Positions 17,689 through 27,511 of a DNA stretch of 64,000 nt are shown here, piece by piece. Position numbers and translations under genes: made by a program. Position 1 is the stretch's first letter. Every line of letters starts with the position of its first letter. Source of the stretch: Streptomyces sp. SJL17-4 (GTDB taxonomy: Bacteria; Actinomycetota; Actinomycetes; Streptomycetales; Streptomycetaceae); assembly GCF_036826855.1 (NCBI RefSeq), contig NZ_CP104578.1:5739501-5803500 (forward strand), written 5' to 3'. The notes below the pieces were generated by a model that had not been told where the DNA came from, did no database searches, and saw only the letters and a program-made list of their open reading frames with translations.

Positions 17689-19341
17689 GTGAGCAGCATC
17701 ACGTCCACTGAGGTGGCAGGAAAGCTCGGCGTCGTCGTCATCGCGCACAACGACGAGGCGCTGGTGGGTGACGCGATCCGGTCCGTGCTCGACCAGGGAC
17801 CCGTCGTCGCCGAGGTCGTCGCCGTCGACGACGGATCGAGCGACGGTACGGCCCGGGTCCTCGACGAACTGGCAGCGCTGCACCCCCGGCTGCGTGTCGT
17901 CCACCGCACGGTCAACAGCGGCGGCTGCGGCACCCCCCGCAACGACGGCTTCCGGGCCGTCACCGCGCCCGTCGTGATATTCCTCGACAGCGACGACGTC
18001 CTGCCCGAGGGCGCGGCCGAGACGTTGGTGGCGGCGGCCGAGCGCCATGGCGCCCCCGTCGCGGTCGGCGCCTGCGTGCGGCGCGAGCTGCCCGAGGGCC
18101 GCGATGTGCGCTGGCAGCCCGCGCTCTACCGCGAGCCCGCCGTCCTCGAGACCGCGGACGACCTCCTGCCACTCGTGCACGACACGCTCTGCGTCAACAA
18201 GGTCTACGACCGCGCGTTCCTCGCCGAGCACGGCATCCGCTTCCCCGACGGCCGCTGCGTCTACGAGGACTTCCTCTTCACCGCCCGCGTCCTGGCCGCC
18301 GCCCCGCGCGTCGCGGTCGTCCCCGACACCGTCTACATCTGGCATGTGCGCCGCGCCACCGCCCGGCTGTCCATCTCCCTCGACCGGGACGGCATCGCCA
18401 ACTGGCAGGCCCGGATCGGAGCCCACCGCACCGCCGTGGAGACCTTCGAGGCGGCCGGCCGCAAGGAACTCGCCTCCGCCTGCCGCACCAAGTTCCTCGA
18501 ACACGACCTGCGCCTGTACGCCCGTGACCTGAGGTCGCACGACGTCGCGTACCGCACCGCGTGGTGGGAGCTCACCCGCGCGTACCTCGGGACCTTCGGG
18601 GAGGGCGAGATCGCCGCCGCGGCCGCGCCCGCCCGCTGGGCCGCCCGGTTCGTCCTGGCCGCCGAGGAGCCGCGGGACCTGGAGCGGCTCTCCCGGCTCA
18701 CCGCCGACCCCGCCCGGCTGCTGCCGCCCCACGCCCTGAGCGGCGGGGGCGTCGCCGTCTGGTCCGAGGACCTCCCCGTGGAGCTGGACGGCCTGGACGC
18801 GCTGCCGCTCGACGGCCTCCCGCTGCTCGTCGACGGTGACCTGCGCGCCGGAGCGACGGGCGGCGCGGGCGCGGGTGTGGGCGGCGAACTGCGGTTCACC
18901 GTCCGCGACCTGTACGGACGGCTGAGCGCCGCCGTTCCCCGTACCGCGCGGGTCGACTTCCTGCCCCGGGGCGCCGACACCCCCGCCCGTACCGCCCGTA
19001 CCGAGCTGACCGAGGGAGCCGGCGGCTGGTCCGGCCGTGTCCCCGCCGGACTCACCGGCCTGGCCCGCGAGGGCCGCCGCGGGGGGAACCGGGGCGTCCA
19101 GCTCTGGGACGTCCGGGCCACGGTGACCTGTGCGGACGGCGCGGTCTTCACGACGGCGCTCCGACTGCCGGCGGAACGGCAGCGTCGGTCGCTCGTGCCG
19201 AGCAGCCGGTACGGTGTACTGCTGGTGCGGCAGTACACGACGGCGAACGGATCGCTGGCGGTACGGCTCGCACCGGGTGTCCGTGACGGGCTCCGGGCGA
19301 TCGGGGCAAAACTCCGCAGGATCTCCCGTAGCTCTCATTGA
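17689..19341 (+). CDS. Family 2 glycosyltransferase with C-terminal extension (550 aa)
   Basis: The start is taken as GTG 17689, since the frame upstream runs through the obg terminator. Residues about 10-240 form a GT2 domain (LGVVVIAHND, VDDGSSDGT, NSGGCGTPRND, DSDD). No TagF-like domain follows; residues 330-550 instead are an uncharacterised, probably beta-rich tail. The GT2 part closely resembles that of the 956-aa fusion at 21613, sharing the SGGCG-PRN signature. It is 15 nt from galE and probably cotranscribed with it, so a galactose-containing or epimerised sugar donor is plausible. It would act in the cytoplasm on a wall-polymer precursor. Confidence 0.8.
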   Translation: MSSITSTEVAGKLGVVVIAHNDEALVGDAIRSVLDQGPVVAEVVAVDDGSSDGTARVLDELAALHPRLRVVHRTVNSGGCGTPRNDGFRAVTAPVVIFLDSDDVLPEGAAETLVAAAERHGAPVAVGACVRRELPEGRDVRWQPALYREPAVLETADDLLPLVHDTLCVNKVYDRAFLAEHGIRFPDGRCVYEDFLFTARVLAAAPRVAVVPDTVYIWHVRRATARLSISLDRDGIANWQARIGAHRTAVETFEAAGRKELASACRTKFLEHDLRLYARDLRSHDVAYRTAWWELTRAYLGTFGEGEIAAAAAPARWAARFVLAAEEPRDLERLSRLTADPARLLPPHALSGGGVAVWSEDLPVELDGLDALPLDGLPLLVDGDLRAGATGGAGAGVGGELRFTVRDLYGRLSAAVPRTARVDFLPRGADTPARTARTELTEGAGGWSGRVPAGLTGLAREGRRGGNRGVQLWDVRATVTCADGAVFTTALRLPAERQRRSLVPSSRYGVLLVRQYTTANGSLAVRLAPGVRDGLRAIGAKLRRISRSSH

Positions 19342-19356
19342 AAGGGGTTTGGGGCA

Positions 19357-20343
19357 ATGACTTATCTGATCACCGGTGGCGCCGGCTACATCGGCTCCCA
19401 TGTCGTCCGTGCCATGACGCAGGCCGGCGAGCGGGTCGTCGTCCTCGACGACCTGTCCACGGGATACGAGGAGCGGGTGCCGGAAGGCGTCCCCCTGGTG
19501 GTCGGCTCCACGCTCGACCGCGAGGTGCTGGACCGCACGATCGCCGAGCACGGCGTGACCGGCGTCGTCCACCTCGCCGCGAAGAAGCAGGTCGGCGAGT
19601 CGGTCGAGCTGCCGCTGCACTACTACCGCGAGAACATCATCGGCCTCACGGTCCTCCTGGAGGCCGTCGCCGCCGCCGGCGTGCGGAACTTCCTCTTCTC
19701 CTCCTCCGCCGCCGTCTACGGCATGCCGGACGTCGACCTCGTCACCGAGGAGACCCCCTGCCTGCCGCTGAGCCCGTACGGCGAGACCAAGCTGGCCGGC
19801 GAGTGGCTGGTGCGCGCCGCGGGTGCGGCGCACGGCATCTCCACGGCCTGCCTGCGCTACTTCAACGTGGCCGGCGCGGCGGCCCCCGAGCTGGCCGACA
19901 CCGGCGTCTTCAACCTGGTCCCGATGGTCTTCGAGCGCCTGGACGCGGGCGAGGCCCCGCGGATCTTCGGCGACGACTACGCGACGCCCGACGGCACCTG
20001 CATCCGTGACTACATCCACGTCGAGGACCTGGCCGACGCGCACCTCGTCGCCGCGCGCAAGCTCGCGGAGTGGGCCGAGGCGGGCGAGCCGCGCGACCTG
20101 ACGGTCAACATCGGCCGTGGCGAGGGCGTCTCCGTCACCGAGATGGTCGAGCTGATCAACGAGATCACCGGTCACACCACCGAGCCGCTCGTCACCCCGC
20201 GCCGCCCCGGCGACCCCGCCCGGGTCGTCGCCGCCGCCGACCGCATCGAGTCGGAGCTGGGCTGGAAGGCCCGTCACGACGTGCGCGACATGATCACCTC
20301 GGCCTGGGCCGGCTGGGTCGCGCGCCGCGGCGCGTCGGTCTGA
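19357..20343 (+). CDS. galE: UDP-glucose 4-epimerase
   Basis: A 328-aa extended short-chain dehydrogenase that interconverts UDP-glucose and UDP-galactose with bound NAD. The Rossmann motif GGAGYIGSH covers residues 7-15; the SSSAAVYG strand precedes the catalytic YGETK (Tyr near 140, Lys near 144). The CLRYFNVAGA segment is typical of GalE. ATG 19357 has GAAAGGGG upstream. The setting, between glycosyltransferases, suggests it supplies UDP-sugar for a wall polymer more than Leloir catabolism. Related epimerases acting on other UDP-hexoses cannot be excluded. A terminator follows. Confidence 0.9.
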   Translation: MTYLITGGAGYIGSHVVRAMTQAGERVVVLDDLSTGYEERVPEGVPLVVGSTLDREVLDRTIAEHGVTGVVHLAAKKQVGESVELPLHYYRENIIGLTVLLEAVAAAGVRNFLFSSSAAVYGMPDVDLVTEETPCLPLSPYGETKLAGEWLVRAAGAAHGISTACLRYFNVAGAAAPELADTGVFNLVPMVFERLDAGEAPRIFGDDYATPDGTCIRDYIHVEDLADAHLVAARKLAEWAEAGEPRDLTVNIGRGEGVSVTEMVELINEITGHTTEPLVTPRRPGDPARVVAAADRIESELGWKARHDVRDMITSAWAGWVARRGASV

Positions 20344-20364
20344 CCGCCCGGGGGACCGCAGTGT

Positions 20365-20398
20365 GAAGGGCCGGGGAGTCTCCACTCCCCGGCCCTTC
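20365..20398. terminator. Terminator between galE and the convergent GT4 gene
   Basis: A perfect 15-bp stem (20365-20379 with 20384-20398) with loop CTCC; it can serve both converging transcripts. Confidence 0.85.
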
Positions 20399-20425
20399 CC
20401 CGTACCCGCCGCTCTCCCGTACCGC

Positions 20426-21616
20426 TCAGCGTTCCAGGAAGGCGAACAGCGCCTCCCAGCGATCGGTGATCCGGTCGGCGGAGTACCGCTTGACGTTCTC
20501 GAAGGCCGCGTCGCCCATGCGGTCCCGCAGTTCCTTGTCGGTGATCAGCGTGCTGATGCGGCCGCCGAGTTCCACGGTGTTGCCGAGCCGGGCCAGCAGA
20601 CCGTCCTCGCCGTCCCGGATGATCTCGCGGACACCCGGCGCGCAGTCGAACGCGGCGCAGGGCACCCCGGCCGCCATCGCCTCCAGGAGGGTGATCGGAA
20701 AGCCCTCGGCGCGCGAGGCCTGGGCGAAGACCGAGGCCCGGGAGAGCGCCCCGAGGACGTCGTTGGTACGCCCCATCCATGCGACGGAGCCGTCGAGACC
20801 GAGGGCGGTCGTGCGCTGCCGCAGCGACTCCTCCTCGTCCCCGGCGCCGTAGATCCGCAGCGTCCAGTCGGGGTGGCGGTGCGCGATCTCGGCCCAGCTG
20901 TCGAGCAGTATGTCCACGCCCTTCTCGTGCGAGAGGCGGCCGACGGAGACGACGGCCTTCTCGGTGCGCGGCACCGGGGCCGCGGGCATGAAGGGCAGGG
21001 CGTTGGGCATGTGGCCGACGTTGTCCATGCCGGCCCGGATCCAGCGGTCCGCGTCGCCGGGGGTGAGGACGAGCAGCCGGTCGACGTCCCGGTAGTAGCG
21101 CTTCACCCGGGCGAGCCGGGAGGCGGCCGCGCTCGCGGCGTACGACTCGTGGCTCATGCCGATGACGACGAGGCCCTTGGTGTCGGCGAGGGACACCCAT
21201 TCCATCGCCCACACCTGGGCCACGATCACCACGGCCCCGGGCCGGGCGGCGGCGAACAGGGCCGTCATCCGCTCGGCCCGCTCCCGCATCCCGGCGGCGC
21301 GGACCGCGTGCCGACGGCGTTCGGCGGCGTTGAGCCTGCCCCTGAGGCCGCGCAGCGAGCGGACCTGCGGCGGGTGCGCGTCGTACAGCGTGGTGGTGGG
21401 GTACGGCAAGGGCTCGGGGAAGTCGTGCCCGCGTCCCTCGGGGGCCGGCCGGATCCCGATGACGTGCACCCGGTGGCCCCGGTCGGTGAACGTCCGGGCC
21501 ATCTGGTGCGTCCAGGTCGTCACCCCGCCCATCTCGTCCACGCTGTTGGCGACGATGAAGATGTCACGGCCGCCGTCCGCGGGGGACGCGGGCGCCCCAT
21601 GGGTCTCGTTGGTCAC
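20426..21616 (-). CDS. GT4-type glycosyltransferase (396 aa)
   Basis: This is a GT-B fold retaining glycosyltransferase. The N-terminal part has the MGGVTTWTHQMA acceptor-side motif; the C-terminal part has SVGRLSHEKGVD and EGFPITLLEAMAAGVP, whose glutamate near residue 312 positions the nucleotide sugar. The start GTG (21614-21616) overlaps the stop of the upstream 956-aa gene as GTGA, so the two are translationally coupled and belong to one operon. The sugar and acceptor are unknown; the partner indicates a lipid-linked wall polymer. Confidence 0.85.
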   Translation of the reverse strand: MTNETHGAPASPADGGRDIFIVANSVDEMGGVTTWTHQMARTFTDRGHRVHVIGIRPAPEGRGHDFPEPLPYPTTTLYDAHPPQVRSLRGLRGRLNAAERRRHAVRAAGMRERAERMTALFAAARPGAVVIVAQVWAMEWVSLADTKGLVVIGMSHESYAASAAASRLARVKRYYRDVDRLLVLTPGDADRWIRAGMDNVGHMPNALPFMPAAPVPRTEKAVVSVGRLSHEKGVDILLDSWAEIAHRHPDWTLRIYGAGDEEESLRQRTTALGLDGSVAWMGRTNDVLGALSRASVFAQASRAEGFPITLLEAMAAGVPCAAFDCAPGVREIIRDGEDGLLARLGNTVELGGRISTLITDKELRDRMGDAAFENVKRYSADRITDRWEALFAFLER

Positions 21617-24483
21617 TTCCCGCTCCCGGTGAAGAACGTGGTGACGATCCGGCGGGCCGCGTCGCCCCGGTCGTACTCGCTGAAGTCCGCGTTGAACCGC
21701 TGCCGGGCCGCCGCGTACTTGGTGTCGGCCTCGTCCTGCAGGTTGGCGATCACTCCGAAGAGCGCGTCCTCCGTGGCCACGACGGGACCGGGGGCGTGTT
21801 CCTTCAGGTCGAAGTAGGTGCCGCGGTTCTCCTGGGCGTACTCGTCGTAGTCGTACGCGAAGAAGATCATCGGGCGGTCGAGCAGCCCGTAGTCGAACAT
21901 CACGGACGAGTAGTCGGTGATCAGCCCGTCCGCGAGGGCGAGCAGCGGGGTGACGTCGTGGAGCCGGGACACGTCGACGACCCGGCCCCGGACCGACGGC
22001 GGCAGCGACACGCTGTTCAGGTAGTGCGTCCTGATCAGCAGTGTGTACGTGTCGCCGAAGCGGTCGGCGAACTCCTCGATGTCGAAGGGGGCCTCGAAGG
22101 CGCGGACCTTGCCGCCGGGCGCCGCGCGGAACGTCGGCGCGTACAGCAGGATCTTCTTGTCCGGGTCGATGCCCAGCTCGGCCGCGAGCGGTCCGCGCTC
22201 CCGGCGGCCCGTCCTCGTCTCCGCGCGGCGCGCCTCGACGAGGCTGTCATTGCGCGGGTAGCCGACGGGCAGCAGCACCTCGTCGCGGAGCCGGAAGGCC
22301 CGCGCGAGGGTGCGCCGGTCGTGCTCGCCTCGGATCAGGAAGTGGTCGAAGCGGTCCAGGGCCTGCTGGAAGGAGGCCTGGGCGGCGAGGCCGCGCGACT
22401 TGGTGTGGGGCTCGTCGAAGCCCATCCGCTTGAGCGCCGTGCCGTGCCAGGTCTGGATGTACGTGGTCCCCGCGCGCTTGGTGAGCCGCAGCGGGAAGCC
22501 CTGGTTGTCGATCCAGAACTCGGCCTGCGCCAGCGCCCGCAGATACGGCCAGCTCCAGCGCTTCACCAGGGTGGCGTCCTCGGGGAAGCCGGTCGGTCTG
22601 GCACCCGCGTACGACCAGACGGCCCCGAAGGCGACGCCCTGGCGGCGCATCTCCTCGTAGATGGCCCGGGGGCTGTCGCTGTACTGCTTGCCGAGGTGGC
22701 TCTCGAAGACCACCAGGCCCTTGCGGATCGGCAGTCGGCTGTAGACCTCGTGGTAGACGCGCAGCTTGGTCTCGCCCGAGTTCAGGTCCTTCCTCGCCCT
22801 GAGCAGGCGGCGCAGGCCGGTCTTCGCCAGCCGGGCGGTGCGCCCGCGCATGGCGCCCTCGATCATCGCCGTGGTGTGCACGGCGGCCCTGCCCTCGGCG
22901 GTGAGGACGTAGGACAGATTGCCCTTCCGGGTGACCTGGGGCACGAAGCGGTCGGACACCAGCCTGGTCAGCCGGGGGCGGATCCGCAGGCTGTCGGCCT
23001 CGTCGACGGGGGCGCCGCCGACGGACACCCGGGTCCGCAGGTCCTGCCCGTCGACCGTGAGGATCAGCCGGACGTCCCAGACCGCGTCGATGACGCCGAG
23101 CGGACGGACCGCGCGGGCGACGTCCGCCTCGCCCTCCCACTCGATCCAGGCACCGGCGTGCCGGAGCGTGGTGACCGGGATGCGGGCGGTCCGGCCGCCG
23201 ACGCTGCGGCGGGCCGAGAACTCCAGGACGGCGCCGAGCTCCGCGTCCGGGCGGATCCGGCCCAGCGGGTTGACCACGCGCCCTGCGAGGCTGACGACCC
23301 CGGCCCTGCTGGAGTACGAGGTCAGCCGGTTGCCGAGGGCGAGCGAGGTCAGCGGTTTCGAGTCGTAGTGGGAGGAGGTGACGTCCAGGATCTGGCGGCC
23401 CTGCTCGGTGTCCAGGTGCTCGGCGCACCAGTAGACCTGCCCGTCCCGCTCGGCGAGCGGGGTGGTGAGCCGGCCGGGGTTGGTGAGCGCGTCGGTGGCC
23501 GGGAGGAGGTTGGGCCAGTCCTCCTTGCTCAGCAGGTAGGCGCAGATGGCGTGCATGCGCTGCACCTCCTCGTACGCCCGGGGGTCGATCTCGGCGAGGT
23601 AGCCGTTGGCCAGCCGGGCGAACTCGCGCCGGTAGTCGTCGCCGAGCAGCGGCAGGTCGCGCAGGTGGAGGACGAGGTCGTGCTTGAGGAACTTGATGTC
23701 CTTGCGGTACTTGAGCTCGTCGTAGCCCTTGCTCTCCAGGAGGGCGTCCACCCGGCGGTGGATCTCCATGCGGTGCACGAAGTTGGCGATCTCGTGGCGC
23801 CGGTTGCTGATCGACTTGGCGGCGGCGTTCTCCTGCACGTTCCAGTAGTAGACGTGGTTCGGGATGAGCGTGATCCGGCGCGCGGCGACGTAGGCCTGGG
23901 CGGAGAAGAGCAGGTCCTCGTAGTGGATGCCGACCGGGAACTCCAGACCCTGTTCGAGGAGGAACGCGCGCCGGTAGCACTTGTTCGTCGACAGGGTGTC
24001 GAACACCAGCAGGTCGGACAGCTCGGTGATCGACTCGATCGTCCGGGTCTGCGCGTAGAGCCAGGGATACCACTCGGTGGTCTTCTTGCGGCGGCTGTCG
24101 AGGTGGACACGGACGCAGAGGCCGGAGACCAGGTCGGAGCCGGTGCTCTCGGCGGCGTCGAGCATGTTGCGGCAGGCGTTGCGCTCCAGCACGTCGTCGC
24201 TGTCGAGGAACATGACGTACGTACCGGTGGCGCGCTGGATGCCGTGGTTGCGGGGGGCACCGCAGCCGCCGCTGTTCTCCGGCAGCTGGAACGCCCGGAC
24301 CCGGTCCGGGTTCTCGGCGGCGAGAGCCTGGGCGACCGTGAAGGTGTCGTCCTTGCTGCAGTCGTCGACGATGACGACCTCGACGCCGTGCAGGGTCTGC
24401 TCCAGCACCGACCGGACGGCCGCCGGCAGACGCTCTGCGTCGTTGTAGGCGATGACGATCACGGAGACGTCAGGCACGTGCAC
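21613..24483 (-). CDS. Bifunctional GT2 / CDP-glycerol glycerophosphotransferase-like protein (956 aa)
   Basis: This is the third GT2-TagF fusion of the window. Residues 1-240 are GT2 (VSVIVIAYND, VDDCSKDDTF, DSDD). A middle section of about 300 residues follows. Residues about 620-940 are TagF-like, with WHGTALKRMG near 680 and TDYSSVMFDY near 858. It probably extends or modifies a phosphate-containing wall polymer. The start GTG 24481-24483 is followed by a second in-frame GTG two codons later; the first is used here. It is coupled to the downstream GT4 gene through a 4-nt overlap. Several hundred residues on the other strand stay open, a composition artefact. Confidence 0.85.
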   Translation of the reverse strand: MHVPDVSVIVIAYNDAERLPAAVRSVLEQTLHGVEVVIVDDCSKDDTFTVAQALAAENPDRVRAFQLPENSGGCGAPRNHGIQRATGTYVMFLDSDDVLERNACRNMLDAAESTGSDLVSGLCVRVHLDSRRKKTTEWYPWLYAQTRTIESITELSDLLVFDTLSTNKCYRRAFLLEQGLEFPVGIHYEDLLFSAQAYVAARRITLIPNHVYYWNVQENAAAKSISNRRHEIANFVHRMEIHRRVDALLESKGYDELKYRKDIKFLKHDLVLHLRDLPLLGDDYRREFARLANGYLAEIDPRAYEEVQRMHAICAYLLSKEDWPNLLPATDALTNPGRLTTPLAERDGQVYWCAEHLDTEQGRQILDVTSSHYDSKPLTSLALGNRLTSYSSRAGVVSLAGRVVNPLGRIRPDAELGAVLEFSARRSVGGRTARIPVTTLRHAGAWIEWEGEADVARAVRPLGVIDAVWDVRLILTVDGQDLRTRVSVGGAPVDEADSLRIRPRLTRLVSDRFVPQVTRKGNLSYVLTAEGRAAVHTTAMIEGAMRGRTARLAKTGLRRLLRARKDLNSGETKLRVYHEVYSRLPIRKGLVVFESHLGKQYSDSPRAIYEEMRRQGVAFGAVWSYAGARPTGFPEDATLVKRWSWPYLRALAQAEFWIDNQGFPLRLTKRAGTTYIQTWHGTALKRMGFDEPHTKSRGLAAQASFQQALDRFDHFLIRGEHDRRTLARAFRLRDEVLLPVGYPRNDSLVEARRAETRTGRRERGPLAAELGIDPDKKILLYAPTFRAAPGGKVRAFEAPFDIEEFADRFGDTYTLLIRTHYLNSVSLPPSVRGRVVDVSRLHDVTPLLALADGLITDYSSVMFDYGLLDRPMIFFAYDYDEYAQENRGTYFDLKEHAPGPVVATEDALFGVIANLQDEADTKYAAARQRFNADFSEYDRGDAARRIVTTFFTGSGK

Positions 24484-24551
24484 CTCGATTCACTTGTCGT
24501 TCGTCCACTCCCCCTCAAACTACCTGGTGTTCACTATCCGTTACGCAATGT

Positions 24552-24568
24552 CACCCCTCGCAGGGGTG
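24552..24568 (-). terminator. Possible weak terminator
   Basis: A 7-bp perfect stem (24552-24558 with 24562-24568) lies just after the end of the minus-strand 537-aa membrane-protein gene and before the 956-aa gene on the same strand. Without a T-run it may only attenuate. Confidence 0.35.
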
Positions 24569-24573
24569 TTCGG

Positions 24574-26187
24574 TCAGGGCCGGTTGATCCGGTCCACGCC
24601 GTAGTACCCGGCCGTACACCGGGCGGCCCAGTCCTTCTCGTACACCTTCGTGAAAAAGGGCTCGGCGAGCCCGCCGATGTACAGCGGGCGGTACGTGACC
24701 TCGCTGCGGCCGGCCGCCACCTCCGCCCGGATCCGGGCGTCCTGCCGGTCCCATGCCAGGCTGCGCGCCACCGTGTGCGTGGTCAGCGTCCGCACCGCGG
24801 GCACCAGGGCCGCCGTGCTCGCCACGGCCACGGCGCCGGTGACGACCAGGGCCGCGAGCCGGGCGGCGCGGACACCGGGGGGTGACGGCGCCGCCCCGCG
24901 CTCGGGCCCGTCCCCGGCGGCCGGCGCAGGCGGCGAGACGAGCCCGCGCCCGTCCCCCGGTGCCGGTGCCGGCGACGCGACGAGCCCGCGCCCCAGGCGG
25001 TACCCCAGCCACGCCCCGTAGCCGCAGAGCGCCAGCAGGAACGGCACCACGAAACTGGTCCACGTGCGCGCGTACGTCCAGCCGCCCACCCCGTAGCCGC
25101 TGCGCAGTCCGTACGCGGCCACCAGGCTCCCGAGCGCGATCAGCGGCAGGGGCAGCACCAGGACGGCGACGCGAAACGTTCCGCCCGAGGTCCGGCCGGT
25201 CCCGGCCTCCTCGCCGTCGGCCCCCGTGTCCCCGCCGTGCGGGCGGCGCGCCGAGAGGGCCACCGCGAGGCCGAGGAGCACCCCGGCCGCGAGAGCGCCG
25301 ACGTATGCCCACTGCCCGCCGATCGTCTCCCAGATCCGGTACCAGTCGCGGACCGTCTCCCCGGCCCCGGCCAGGGTCAGCGGCTCCTTCGGCTGCTGGG
25401 CGCGCCGCCAGCGGGCGCCGGGGGAGGTGGTGAGCAGCACCAGGCCGATCAGGAGGCCCAGGCACCAGGCCGCGCACCAGGTCGACGCGAACCGGTCGCG
25501 CGTCCGGCCGAACCGGGGCAGGCAGAGCACGCCCGCCGCGGCGGCGATCAGCCCGGACATCGCGACGAAGGGCTCGCTGAGCATGCCGGCCGCGGTGCCG
25601 AGCACCGCCGCGGCGCCGACGGCGGTGCCCCGCGCCCAGCGCCGGCGGCTGCGGGCGGCCCCCACGGCCATGAGCACCGCCCAGACGCCGAGGACGCTCG
25701 GGAGGGTGTGGGAGATGGTGGCCGGAGCCCAGAGCAGCACCTGGTACGCGCGGGTCCCCGCGAAGAACAGCAGCGCTTCGAGCACCAGGACCGCCGCCGC
25801 GGCCGCCGCCGCCGGGAACGGCAGCCGGAGCGCCCGCAGGGTGGCGCGGGCGAGGAGGAACAGTCCCGAGCCGAGCGCGACCACGAGGAAGGCCGGCAGC
25901 AGTTTCGGCCCCCGCATGTCGTCGGAGTAGAGCAGCCCGGTCAGGAGGGCGTTGGTGACGCGTCCGTTCTGGGTGAGGTAGAAGTCCGACGTGATGCCGA
26001 GGACCCCCATGTCCCGGGTCTTCCACAGGGCGCACCAGTCGTCCGACGTGGGCCGTACGTACAGACCCAGGAAGGCGCCGACCGAGAGCAGCGCACCCGC
26101 TCCGGTGGCGATGACCAGCGCGATCCAGGGGAGTGCCTGCCGGAGGCCGCGCGCCGCGTCGCTGTTCTGTTCTTCTTCGTCCGACAT
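24574..26187 (-). CDS. Polytopic membrane protein, DUF6056-like (537 aa)
   Basis: About ten hydrophobic segments are spread over the protein. After the first comes the extracytoplasmic sequence VRPTSDDWCALWKTRD, with the paired acidic residues that recall integral-membrane GT-C glycosyltransferases and the DUF6056 group. The start is set at ATG 26187 (MSDEEEQNSDAARG); the frame is open for 34 further codons upstream, but these look non-coding. GT-C enzymes use polyprenyl-phosphate sugars, and a GtrB/GtrA-like pair that could provide such a donor is encoded divergently next door, which makes a functional link plausible. The family call is tentative. Confidence 0.65.
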   Translation of the reverse strand: MSDEEEQNSDAARGLRQALPWIALVIATGAGALLSVGAFLGLYVRPTSDDWCALWKTRDMGVLGITSDFYLTQNGRVTNALLTGLLYSDDMRGPKLLPAFLVVALGSGLFLLARATLRALRLPFPAAAAAAAVLVLEALLFFAGTRAYQVLLWAPATISHTLPSVLGVWAVLMAVGAARSRRRWARGTAVGAAAVLGTAAGMLSEPFVAMSGLIAAAAGVLCLPRFGRTRDRFASTWCAAWCLGLLIGLVLLTTSPGARWRRAQQPKEPLTLAGAGETVRDWYRIWETIGGQWAYVGALAAGVLLGLAVALSARRPHGGDTGADGEEAGTGRTSGGTFRVAVLVLPLPLIALGSLVAAYGLRSGYGVGGWTYARTWTSFVVPFLLALCGYGAWLGYRLGRGLVASPAPAPGDGRGLVSPPAPAAGDGPERGAAPSPPGVRAARLAALVVTGAVAVASTAALVPAVRTLTTHTVARSLAWDRQDARIRAEVAAGRSEVTYRPLYIGGLAEPFFTKVYEKDWAARCTAGYYGVDRINRP

Positions 26188-26515
26188 CCGTGCGTCACCG
26201 AGGTCCGACAGGGTCGTTCTACTCACGGGGCATTGCTCCAGGGGGCCGAGTTCCGTGGCACGAGGGCGCCGCCTCCGTGGCGTCGCCAAGGTATCGGCAC
26301 AACGGCTCTACGGGTGACAAAAGACAAAAAATGCCGTGTATACCAATATCTTGCTCACATGCTTTGCCGCATGGACGACATGCCGACCGGGCGCGGCCAC
26401 CCGGGCGACGCCGGACGGTCACCGCCCCTTCGTACCGTGGCCGCGCTGCTCGAAGGCGAGTTCGGTGGCGGTCCCTCAGGACGTACTCTTGCCCATCCCT
26501 CTGGAGTGACCGTTC
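26188..26515. other. Divergent intergenic region with an AT-rich patch, 328 nt
   Basis: The stretch at about 26315-26365 is strikingly AT-rich for this genome and lies between the divergent DUF6056-like and GtrB-like genes, so it probably holds their promoters and perhaps a regulator site. I cannot assign hexamers with confidence. A GGAG lies about 9 nt before ATG 26516. No gene is apparent. Confidence 0.45.
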
Positions 26516-27511
26516 ATGACCAGGCTTTCCGTCGTCGTCCCCTGCTTCAACGAGGAGGACGTCGTCGAACGCTTCGACGCGCGGATGCGCCAGGTGCTCG
26601 ACACCCTCCCCGTCGGTTACGAGATCTGCTACGTCGACGACGGCAGCTCCGACGGAACGCTGGACAAGCTGCGCGAGATCGCCGCCCGGCACCCGCACCG
26701 CACCCAGTACGCCTCCTTCAGCCGCAACTTCGGCAAGGAGGCCGCCATGCTCGCCGGCCTGCGCAAGTCCACCGGTGACGCCGTGGTCATCATGGACGCC
26801 GACCTCCAGCACCCGCCCGAGCTCCTCGCGCGCATGCTGGACCTGCACCACCAGGGCCACGACCAGGTCATCGCGCGCCGGACCCGCGAAGGCGACAAGA
26901 AGCTCCGCTCCGCGCTCAGCCGGATGTACTACCGGGCGGTCAACCGCTGGGTCGACGTGGAACTCACCGACGGCGTCGGCGACTTCCGCCTCCTGTCCCG
27001 CCCCGCCGTCGACGCGCTGCTCTCGCTGCCCGAGTACAACCGCTTCTCCAAGGGCCTCTTCTCCTGGATCGGCTTCGACACCGTCACCTTCGACTATCAG
27101 AACGCCGCACGCGAAGGCGGTGAGACGAAGTGGAAGTTCAGCTCCCTGATCAACTACGGCATGGACGGGCTGATCTCCTTCAACAACCGTCCGCTGCGCA
27201 TCGCCCTCTGGCTCGGCATGACACTCACCGGCCTCGCCGCCCTCTACGCGGCCTGGGTCGTCGTCGCCGCCCTCACCCAGGGCGTCACCGCCCCCGGATA
27301 CGTCACCCTGGTCGCGATCATCGCGGGACTCGGGGGAGTACAGATGGTGATGCTGGGGCTGATCGGCGAGTACATCGGCCGCATCTACTACGAGACGAAG
27401 CGCCGGCCGCACTTCCTCGTCAAGGAGACCCACCGCTCCTTCGGCCGCGGGGCGTCCGAGCGCGCCGCCGCCGAACGGATCCGCGTCGTGGCCACCGACG
27501 GAGAGCACTGA
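26516..27511 (+). CDS. Polyprenyl-phosphate glycosyltransferase, GtrB/DPM-like (331 aa)
   Basis: Residues 1-230 are a GT2 domain of the dolichol-phosphate-mannose synthase type: LSVVVPCFNEED, YVDDGSSDGT, FSRNFGKEAAMLAGL, MDADLQHPPEL with the metal-binding DAD, and GDFRLLSR. Two transmembrane helices follow (about 240-262 and 272-295). The enzyme transfers a hexose from a nucleotide sugar to undecaprenyl phosphate on the cytoplasmic face. The stop codon overlaps the start of the GtrA-like gene by one base (TGATG), so the two are coupled. The lipid-linked sugar would feed a GT-C enzyme outside the membrane. Confidence 0.9.
   Translation: MTRLSVVVPCFNEEDVVERFDARMRQVLDTLPVGYEICYVDDGSSDGTLDKLREIAARHPHRTQYASFSRNFGKEAAMLAGLRKSTGDAVVIMDADLQHPPELLARMLDLHHQGHDQVIARRTREGDKKLRSALSRMYYRAVNRWVDVELTDGVGDFRLLSRPAVDALLSLPEYNRFSKGLFSWIGFDTVTFDYQNAAREGGETKWKFSSLINYGMDGLISFNNRPLRIALWLGMTLTGLAALYAAWVVVAALTQGVTAPGYVTLVAIIAGLGGVQMVMLGLIGEYIGRIYYETKRRPHFLVKETHRSFGRGASERAAAERIRVVATDGEH

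Noticed and set aside
16051..20385. Minus-strand frame of about 1444 codons across obg, GT2 and galE
   Set aside because: Spans three well-supported plus-strand genes and a strong terminator; composition effect only.
21796..24885. Open frame of about 1029 codons on the plus strand opposite the GT2-TagF gene
   Set aside because: It mirrors the minus-strand gene codon for codon; the protein is low-complexity A/V/G/D/R with no domain. Long antisense frames are normal at this GC content.
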